11,757 nt of DNA, taken from contig JBDKTK010000301.1 in NCBI GenBank assembly GCA_039680225.1, positions 1 to 11,757 on the forward strand, read 5' to 3'. The notes beneath the pieces are model-generated. The model was not told the origin of the DNA. It was given only the letters and a program-made list of their open reading frames with translations, and did no database searches. Position numbers and translations under genes: made by a program. Below are positions 6,912 through 11,757 of this stretch, one piece after another. The first letter of the stretch is position 1. Each line of letters begins with the position of its first letter. The stretch comes from JBDKTK01 sp039680225 (GTDB taxonomy: Bacteria > Desulfobacterota > Syntrophia > Syntrophales > UBA4778).

Positions 6912-7415
6912 ATGTACGCCAGAATAATTTCCGTTTTCCTGTTCCTTGCCGTCGCGGCCTTGTCCCCGGTTCACGCCCCTGCAGCGTCTGCCGACTTTGA
7001 GGGCGCCCCGGACCTGGCCGGTTTCCGGGGGATGCAATGGGGGGCCAACGCATCCGACTTCCAGGGCCTGGTAAAATTGAATGACGACCCGATTGTTCAG
7101 AGGTACAGCAGGCAAAACGATCAACTGCATATCGGGGGCGTGGGCCTGGAATCTGTCATTTACAATTTTTACAAGGGAAGGTTCATGGGGGTCAGCATCC
7201 GGACCCGGGGGGCCGGGAAATGGCAAAACCTGAAAAGCCATATGTTCGAGAAGTTCGGGCCCGCGCCGAACACCTCCTCCCGCAAATCGGCCGAGCAGTA
7301 CGAATGGCGAGCCGGCCGCTCGGCCACCCACCTGCAGTATTTCAAAAGCAACGGCGCAGTAAAGCTCTGGATTGTCTCAACACAGGTTTCCGGGCTGACA
7401 GACAAGGTCCAATAA
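6912..7415 (+). CDS. Exported protein of unknown function
   Basis: A 167-aa protein I cannot place in a named family. It has a signal peptide: Y2-A-R, a hydrophobic stretch at about 5-21, and probable cleavage in the A-P-A-A-S-A / D-F region near residue 28. The mature part opens with F-R-G-M-Q-W-G, recalling a loose group of short secreted proteins, mainly from Deltaproteobacteria-like genomes, that start their domain with 'FRGxxWG'. It then alternates short strands (V-I-Y-N-F-Y-K-G-R-F-M-G-V) with one helix (LKSHMFEKFG), which suggests a small alpha/beta domain. There is no cysteine in the mature chain, no catalytic motif and no lipobox. The start is well supported by GGAGGTG (6901-6907) 4 bp before ATG. 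It stands 70 bp after the hydrolase gene and ends before a strong terminator. Confidence 0.8.
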   Translation: MYARIISVFLFLAVAALSPVHAPAASADFEGAPDLAGFRGMQWGANASDFQGLVKLNDDPIVQRYSRQNDQLHIGGVGLESVIYNFYKGRFMGVSIRTRGAGKWQNLKSHMFEKFGPAPNTSSRKSAEQYEWRAGRSATHLQYFKSNGAVKLWIVSTQVSGLTDKVQ

Positions 7416-7464
7416 CTTTTGCCTTCCGTTCAATTTTAGCGAACAATTTGCAACCATCTCATCC

Positions 7465-7492
7465 AAACCCTTAGACCATCTAAGGGTTTTTT
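7465..7492 (+). terminator. Rho-independent terminator
   Basis: An 11-bp perfect stem, AAACCCTTAGA (7465-7475) with TCTAAGGGTTT (7479-7489), a 3-base loop (CCA), and a run of six T at 7487-7492. It lies 50 bp after the stop of the exported protein gene and about 100 bp before kaiC, so it separates the kai operon from upstream transcription. Confidence 0.9.
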
Positions 7493-7593
7493 CTGCATTT
7501 TTTCAGGGATAGTAGGATATCTTTTTTCCGCCTTTTGTTTACAATACGCCACGCAATGACCGGTAATCATTGACATAATGCATGAGGTAGGAA

Positions 7594-9339
7594 ATGCCTG
7601 ATAAATCACGCATCCCCGTACTGGAAAAGAGTCCGACCGGAATTAAGGGTTTTGAAGAAATCAGCTTTGGCGGCCTGCCCAAGGGCCGGCCCACGCTCGT
7701 CTGCGGCAGCGCCGGCTGCGGCAAGAGCGTTTTCGCGATGGAGTTCCTGCTCAGGGGCGCTACCCAGTTCAACGAGCCGGGTGTTTTCGTCACTTTTGAA
7801 GAGTCCCCGCCGGACCTGGAAAAGAATTTCGCGTCCATGGGGTTCGACCTCAAAGACCTCGAATCCCGTAAGCTGCTGGCAGTGGACCATGTGCAGGTCA
7901 TCAGGCGGGAGATCGAAGAAACGGGCGAATACGATCTCGAGGGGCTTTTTGTCCGGCTGGCTTATGCCATTGACTCAATCGGGGCCAGGAGGATCGCCCT
8001 GGACACGATCGAGGTGCTCTTTTCCGGGTTTTCCAACGAGGCCATCCTGCGGGCGGAGCTGCGCCGTCTCTTTCAATGGATGAAGGACAGGGGGATAACG
8101 GCCGTGGTAACGGGAGAGAGCGGGGAAAGCACCCTGACGCGCTACGGGCTCGAGGAATATGTGGCCGACTGCGTCATTTTCCTGGATTTCCGGGTGGAGC
8201 AGCAAATCTCGACGAGACGGATCCGCATTGTGAAATACCGCGGGTCTGCCCACGGCAGCGACGAATACCCATTCCTGATCGACGCAGACGGAATATCGAT
8301 TCTCCCGCTGAGTTCCCTGGGCCTCGACTACACTGTTTCGACCGGGCGCATTTCCACGGGAGTTCCGCGCCTGGACACAATGCTGGGCGGGAAAGGCTAT
8401 TACCGCGGCAGCACGATCCTGATTTCCGGATCGGCCGGTACGGGAAAGTCCAGCCTCTCGGCCAAGTTTGCCGAGTCCGTCTGCTCGCGCGGTGAACGCT
8501 GCCTTTATTTCGCTTTTGAGGAATCCCCGGGGCAGATCACCCGCAATATGTCTTCGATAGGGATAGACCTTGCAACTCCTGTCAAAAAGGGACTCCTGAA
8601 ATTTCATGCAAGCCGCCCTTCCATGTACGGCCTGGAGACGCACCTTGTCACTTTCCACACATTGATCACCCGGTTCAAACCGCAGGTCGTCGTTATAGAC
8701 CCGATCAGCAATCTTACGGCGGTCGGGAGCCGGATCGAAGTCAAATCCATGCTCACGCGTCTTTTTGATTACATGAAGCAGATAAAAATAACCACCCTGT
8801 CCACAAACCTGACCCATCTGGGAAACGCGAGCCTGGAGCAGACTGATACGGAGATTTCGTCATTGATCGACACGTGGATCCTCCTGAGGGACATCGAGAT
8901 CAACGGCGAGCGCAACCGCGGTCTTTACATCCTGAAATCCCGGGGCATGGCCCATTCCAACCAGATCCGGGAAATGGTGCTGAGCGACAGGGGCATTGAT
9001 CTGCTTGACGTCTATCTCGGCCCGGGAGGGGTCCTGACCGGCAGCGCCCGCGCGGCCCAGGAGGCCATGGAAAAGGCGGAGTCGGCCGAATCCGGCATTG
9101 AATCCAGGAGGAGGATGCGGGAAGCTGAGCGCAGACGGAAAGTCCTGGGGGCAAAAATCGAGGCCCTGCGTGCGGAATATGACTCTGAAATCGAAGAAAT
9201 AGAGAATATGTCCTCATCCGAGAAGCTCAGGGTCGAAGAGAGGAAAAGGGATCGGGCTGAAATGGCGCGCCTGCGGAAAGCGGATTTGCCGTCGATCGTA
9301 AATGAGCAGAAAAAGGGCCGTAAAGGGGCGAGGAGATGA
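7594..9339 (+). CDS. kaiC: Double-domain KaiC-family ATPase/kinase
   Basis: A 581-aa RecA-like protein with two KaiC domains. CI (about 12-245) has Walker A G38-S-A-G-C-G-K44-S45 and the catalytic pair E69-E70. CII (about 255-480) has Walker A G279-S-A-G-T-G-K285-S286 and E309-E310. At the autophosphorylation loop it reads E420-I-S422-S423-L-I-D426-T427, so Ser-Ser replaces the Ser431-Thr432 of cyanobacterial KaiC; D-T after it is kept. The Y-L-G-P-G-G-V-L-T-G-S-A-R segment common to non-cyanobacterial KaiC follows, then a highly charged helical tail of about 80 residues ending KKGRKGARR. Cyanobacterial KaiC is about 519 aa, so the tail is an extension. Family members form double-ring hexamers with slow ATPase and autokinase activity. 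GAGGT (7584-7588) supports the ATG at 7594. It heads a kaiC-kaiB-kaiB-kinase operon with no kaiA. Confidence 0.96.
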   Translation: MPDKSRIPVLEKSPTGIKGFEEISFGGLPKGRPTLVCGSAGCGKSVFAMEFLLRGATQFNEPGVFVTFEESPPDLEKNFASMGFDLKDLESRKLLAVDHVQVIRREIEETGEYDLEGLFVRLAYAIDSIGARRIALDTIEVLFSGFSNEAILRAELRRLFQWMKDRGITAVVTGESGESTLTRYGLEEYVADCVIFLDFRVEQQISTRRIRIVKYRGSAHGSDEYPFLIDADGISILPLSSLGLDYTVSTGRISTGVPRLDTMLGGKGYYRGSTILISGSAGTGKSSLSAKFAESVCSRGERCLYFAFEESPGQITRNMSSIGIDLATPVKKGLLKFHASRPSMYGLETHLVTFHTLITRFKPQVVVIDPISNLTAVGSRIEVKSMLTRLFDYMKQIKITTLSTNLTHLGNASLEQTDTEISSLIDTWILLRDIEINGERNRGLYILKSRGMAHSNQIREMVLSDRGIDLLDVYLGPGGVLTGSARAAQEAMEKAESAESGIESRRRMREAERRRKVLGAKIEALRAEYDSEIEEIENMSSSEKLRVEERKRDRAEMARLRKADLPSIVNEQKKGRKGARR

Positions 9340-9677
9340 AAGATACCCGGGTAATGGGAAAGAGACCGGCCAGGCAGAATCCCCCGGAAGAGATCTGGAT
9401 CCTGAAATTGTACGTAGCCGGGCAGACTTCGAAATCCATAGCCGCTTTCGCCAACCTGAAGAAAATCTGCGAGGAGCACCTGGCTGGCAGGTACCGGATC
9501 GAAATAGTGGACCTCCTGAAAAACCCCCGGCTTGCCAAGGGAGACCAGATAATCGCGGTCCCCACCCTGGTCAGGCAGCTTCCCCCGCCTGTGAAAAAAA
9601 TTATCGGGGACCTGGCCAACACGGAGCGCGTCCTGGTGGGACTTGATGTTATACCGGCAGCAAAAACACCGAAATAG
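9336..9677 (+). CDS. kaiB: KaiB-family protein, copy 1
   Basis: A 113-aa protein with the complete KaiB core: W-I-L-K-L-Y-V-A-G (21-29), C45-E-E-H-L-A-G-R-Y, I-V-D-L-L-K-N-P (57-64), A-V-P-T-L (74-78), L-P-P-P-V (82-86) and I-I-G-D (89-92). KaiB is a thioredoxin-like protein that switches fold to bind the CI ring of phosphorylated KaiC. The first 18 residues are a basic, probably disordered extension. Its ATG overlaps the kaiC stop by 4 bp (ATGA at 9336-9339), and AAGGGG (9323-9328) supplies a ribosome site, so translation is probably coupled to kaiC and KaiB is made in step with its partner. It keeps the triple proline P83-P85 of cyanobacterial KaiB. Confidence 0.95.
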   Translation: MKDTRVMGKRPARQNPPEEIWILKLYVAGQTSKSIAAFANLKKICEEHLAGRYRIEIVDLLKNPRLAKGDQIIAVPTLVRQLPPPVKKIIGDLANTERVLVGLDVIPAAKTPK

Positions 9678-9689
9678 GAACGACGAGTC

Positions 9690-10055
9690 ATGCGGAAGCA
9701 GAAGACCGGATCGACCGAACAGGAATTCGTAAAGGCACTGGCCAAGTCCGAAGAGCAGAACTACGTTTTGCGCCTGTATGTAGCCGGGATAACCCCGAAA
9801 TCTACAAGGGCCATCGAGAACGTGAAAAAAATCTGCGAGGAATATCTTGCGGGCCGCTACGAGCTCGAAGTAATCGATATATATCAGCAGCCGAAGCTCG
9901 CCAAGGGCGAGCAGATCATTGCCGCTCCCACCCTCATCAAAAAGCTCCCCCTGCCGTTGCGCAAGATCATCGGCGATATGTCAGATACCGAAAAATTCCT
10001 GGTGGGCCTGGACCTGAAATCGCGGGCGGGCGACAAGGGCCCGGGTGAAAGATGA
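9690..10055 (+). CDS. kaiB: KaiB-family protein, copy 2
   Basis: A 121-aa second KaiB, beginning 12 bp after the first. It aligns over the whole core with copy 1 at roughly 60% identity by eye (V-L-R-L-Y-V-A-G 26-33, C49-E-E-Y-L-A-G-R-Y, A-A-P-T-L 78-82, I-I-G-D 93-96). Differences are not random: the proline loop reads P87-L88-P89 in place of P-P-P, K-N-P becomes Q-Q-P, and S-K-S becomes P-K-S, as in cyanobacterial KaiB. The acidic/basic N-terminal extension of about 23 residues is unrelated to that of copy 1. Such divergence suggests an older duplication with separate duties, for instance one binding KaiC and the other binding the downstream kinase; that is inference. AGGAA at 9675-9679 may serve as a ribosome site. 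Its stop overlaps the kinase start by 4 bp. Confidence 0.95.
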   Translation: MRKQKTGSTEQEFVKALAKSEEQNYVLRLYVAGITPKSTRAIENVKKICEEYLAGRYELEVIDIYQQPKLAKGEQIIAAPTLIKKLPLPLRKIIGDMSDTEKFLVGLDLKSRAGDKGPGER

Positions 10056-11230
10056 AGAAAGCGCGCGAAATAAGCGAAACCGGAAAGGACCTGCAGGAAC
10101 GCCTTTCCGAAGCCGAGGCAATACTGGCGGCGATCCAGGGGGGCGAAGTTGACGCCCTGTTAATCAGGGGCCGCAAAGGCGAGAAGATATTCACTCTCGA
10201 GGGAGCGGAGCACCCCTATCGCATTATGGTCGAAACAATGAACGAGGGGGCGGCGACCTTTTCCCTTGACGGCACTGTCCTGTACTGCAATTCCCGTTTT
10301 GCCGGGATGATCGACACTCCCCTCAATAAAATAACAGGCAATTCCATTTACAATTTGATTCAGCCGTGGGACAGGAAAAAGTTTGCGTCGATGTGCAGCG
10401 GCCGCAAAACAAGAAAGAGCAGGAGAGGAGAATTCTCCCTGAGGGCGATGGACGGGAGCTCAGTACCCATCCTCCTCTCGCTGTGCTTTATCCGGAACGA
10501 CAAGGCGGCCGAATCGGCCTGCATCGTGGCCACCGATATCAAGGACAGGAAGATCGCCGAAGAGGAGATCGCCGCGGCGCATGAAAAACTCCGGGCCCTT
10601 ACATCGGAGCTGATCACCACGGAAGAGAGGGAGCGCCAGCGGATCGCTACAGCCCTGCACGACAGTGTGGCGCAGACCCTTGGCGTCGCCAAAATGAAGC
10701 TGGAAATTATTCAGGACCGGGCGGATTGCAGCGACTTGCGGGGAATCGCTGAGATCCGGGGCCTCATTCAACAGTCAATCCAGCAGACGCGGTCCATAAT
10801 GTCGGAACTGAGCCCCCAGATCCTCTACGAACTGGGGCTGTGCCCGGCTATAGAATGGCTCGCCGAGCAGATGGAGAAGCAGCACGGCCTGAAGGTGCGC
10901 TTCAAGGGAAACGGCTGCCTGAATCCCATATCCGGCGAACTGGAGACGATCCTTTTCCGGGCCACGCGGGAACTTGTAATGAATGTTGTCAGGCACGCCA
11001 GGGCTAAAAAAGCGAAAGTCAGCGTTTGGTTGAAGAATGAGAGTATAAACATTGAAGTCGAGGACGACGGGATCGGTTTCAGCAGGTCCGCTCTGAACAA
11101 CAAACAGGCCCAGGGCGGGTTCGGGCTTTTCAGCATTCGGGAAAGGCTGAATAATTTTGATGGGAGCCTTGAAATCAATTCCAGGCGCGGCCAGGGGGCG
11201 CGCATAAAAATATCAGTTCCCGTCCAATAA
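10052..11230 (+). CDS. Soluble PAS-domain histidine kinase (HisKA_3/NarL-partner type)
   Basis: A 392-aa protein without signal peptide or membrane segment. Order: a short helical N-terminus (LSEAEAILAAIQGGEVDAL, about 16-34), a PAS domain at about 53-172 (T-M-N-E-G-A-A-T-F-S ... V-A-T-D-I-K-D-R-K), a coiled linker, a HisKA_3 dimerisation helix with phospho-acceptor H203 (E-R-E-R-Q-R-I-A-T-A-L-H-D), and a HATPase domain with N311 (N box), D339-G-I-G342 (G1 box) and G356-x-G358-L-F-S-I-R-E-R (G2). All catalytic motifs are present. Kinases of this type normally pass phosphate to NarL/LuxR-type response regulators, but none is in view. The ATG overlaps the second kaiB stop by 4 bp, so the kinase is very likely made with the Kai proteins. 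In cyanobacteria SasA, whose sensor is itself KaiB-like, reads KaiC; here a PAS domain takes that place. Confidence 0.93.
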   Translation: MKKAREISETGKDLQERLSEAEAILAAIQGGEVDALLIRGRKGEKIFTLEGAEHPYRIMVETMNEGAATFSLDGTVLYCNSRFAGMIDTPLNKITGNSIYNLIQPWDRKKFASMCSGRKTRKSRRGEFSLRAMDGSSVPILLSLCFIRNDKAAESACIVATDIKDRKIAEEEIAAAHEKLRALTSELITTEERERQRIATALHDSVAQTLGVAKMKLEIIQDRADCSDLRGIAEIRGLIQQSIQQTRSIMSELSPQILYELGLCPAIEWLAEQMEKQHGLKVRFKGNGCLNPISGELETILFRATRELVMNVVRHARAKKAKVSVWLKNESINIEVEDDGIGFSRSALNNKQAQGGFGLFSIRERLNNFDGSLEINSRRGQGARIKISVPVQ

Positions 11231-11236
11231 AGTCTT

Positions 11237-11437
11237 TTAAAGCACCCGGATGTTTTCCGCGCAAGGCCCTTTCTGGTCCTGCCGGATATCAAAGCTTACG
11301 GTCTCTCCCTCGTGGAGGGCCCTGATGCCGGTTGACTTCAGGCTGTTGGAATGGACGAACACGTCCTTGCCTTCTTCCATGGCAATAAAGCCGAAGCCTT
11401 TACGCTCATCAAACCATTTAACCTTACCTGTAGGCAT
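11237..11437 (-). CDS. Cold-shock domain protein (CspA family)
   Basis: A 66-aa single cold-shock domain of normal length. It shows G-K-V-K-W-F-D, RNP1 K-G-F-G-F-I and RNP2 V-F-V-H-S, the aromatic nucleic-acid-binding patches of the five-stranded barrel, which binds single-stranded RNA or DNA and loosens RNA structure. The start is CAT at 11435-11437, with AGGAG (plus-strand CTCCT 11445-11449) as ribosome site. The gene converges on the histidine kinase gene with only 6 bp between stop codons and no visible hairpin between them. Unlike E. coli cspA, it has no long leader I can recognise. Whether it is cold-induced or constitutive cannot be told. Confidence 0.96.
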   Translation of the reverse strand: MPTGKVKWFDERKGFGFIAMEEGKDVFVHSNSLKSTGIRALHEGETVSFDIRQDQKGPCAENIRVL

Positions 11438-11466
11438 ACAAAATCTCCTGTGTTTTCTAATTTATG

Positions 11467-11495
11467 ATTATCATTATTTCCCGCGCGCATTGCTA
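11467..11495 (-). promoter_or_regulatory. Candidate promoter for the cold-shock gene
   Basis: On the minus strand, TAGCAA (plus 11490-11495, only 3/6 to the -35 consensus) lies 17 bp from GATAAT (plus 11467-11472, 5/6 to the -10 consensus), within an AT-rich stretch. It would leave a leader of about 20-25 bases before the ATG. The weak -35 box keeps confidence low. Confidence 0.3.
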
Positions 11496-11562
11496 TCGGG
11501 GATTAACGTATTTTCTCAACAGGGATAAAGGTATCAGGGCGCCTTCACCCCGTATCCCCTGC

Positions 11563-11592
11563 TTGCCGTTGCCCCCTGAAATAAAGTAGTAT
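11563..11592 (+). promoter_or_regulatory. Candidate promoter for the flavin reductase gene
   Basis: TTGCCG (11563-11568, 4/6 to the -35 consensus) and TAGTAT (11587-11592, 4/6 to the -10 consensus) are separated by 18 bp. They lie about 35 bp before the ATG at 11627, and there is no other candidate in this gap. Confidence 0.3.
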
Positions 11593-11626
11593 CCAAATTG
11601 AAAAAATCCACATAGGGGAACTCAGA

Positions 11627-11757
11627 ATGGACAAGCGCGCCTTCTTCAAAATCAGCTGCGGAGTCTACATCGTCACTTCCGCGATGGACGGGAAATACAA
11701 CGGCCAGATAGCGAACACTGTCTTCCAGGTTTCGTCGGAGCCCCCGACCCTCGCCGT
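11627..11757 (+). CDS. Flavin reductase-like (FMN-binding) protein, N-terminal part
   Basis: An open frame of 43 codons running off the right edge, so no stop is seen. The peptide starts MDKRAFFKISCGVYIVTS and continues with N-G-Q-I-A-N-T-V-F-Q-V-S-S-E-P-P-T-L-A. This is the N-terminal pattern of the flavin reductase domain (FMN-binding split barrel), in which the N-T-V-F-Q-V-(T/S)-S-x-P-P segment contacts FMN. In anaerobes the same start occurs in stand-alone flavin reductases and in high-molecular-weight rubredoxins, where a rubredoxin domain follows; the window ends too early to choose. Translation signals are good: AGGGGA (11614-11619), a 7-bp spacer, then ATG. It is transcribed divergently from the cold-shock gene. 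Confidence 0.88.
   Translation, partial: MDKRAFFKISCGVYIVTSAMDGKYNGQIANTVFQVSSEPPTLA

Noticed and set aside
7538..7569. TTTACA with a downstream TAAT as a kaiC promoter
   Set aside because: The spacing is off and the -10 match is poor; no convincing promoter is visible, although one must lie between the terminator at 7492 and the start at 7594.
7975..8817. 280-aa minus-strand open frame opposite kaiC
   Set aside because: kaiC is intact and clearly coding on the plus strand; the antisense peptide has no recognisable motif or ribosome site.

Overview
The window looks like chromosome of a GC-rich (by impression), Gram-negative, probably anaerobic or microaerophilic bacterium. A Desulfobacterota/Nitrospirota-like lineage is a reasonable guess. 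The clues are a long GyrB (797 aa) with the extra block typical of Gram-negative gyrases, a short flavin-reductase gene start of the kind common in anaerobes, and a non-cyanobacterial KaiC/KaiB set. The genus cannot be read from the sequence. I see no mobile element, CRISPR array, tRNA or rRNA.

Layout. (1) 1-2873: the 3' end of dnaN and a complete gyrB, a replication-core block with no recF between them. (2) 2927-4783: a LysR-type regulator on the minus strand, diverging from two small AhpD/carboxymuconolactone-decarboxylase-family genes that both keep the Glu/Cys-X2-Cys/His redox motif. A palindrome overlaps the regulator's own start codon. (3) 4828-6841: a perfect 19-bp hairpin and a good sigma70-like promoter precede an exported CPPC thioredoxin-fold protein and a VKOR/DsbB-like membrane protein, together a likely oxidative disulfide pair, followed by a metallo-beta-lactamase-fold hydrolase. 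(4) 6912-7492: an exported protein of unknown function and a clear intrinsic terminator. (5) 7594-11230: a tightly coupled four-gene operon kaiC-kaiB-kaiB-histidine kinase, with 4-bp ATGA overlaps at two of its three junctions. (6) 11237-11757: a convergent cold-shock protein gene and the start of a flavin reductase gene that runs off the window.

The most interesting part is region 5. It encodes a double-domain KaiC with both Walker A motifs, both catalytic Glu pairs, a Ser-Ser pair at the autophosphorylation site and a basic C-terminal helical tail. It is followed by two clearly different KaiB paralogues and a soluble PAS/HisKA_3 kinase, with no kaiA and no response regulator in view. This resembles a KaiA-less timer or stress-signalling system in which the kinase could read KaiC/KaiB state, as SasA does in cyanobacteria. 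That role is inferred from family membership and gene order. Regions 2 and 3 together form a thiol-redox neighbourhood, but nothing in the sequence links them functionally to the Kai operon.
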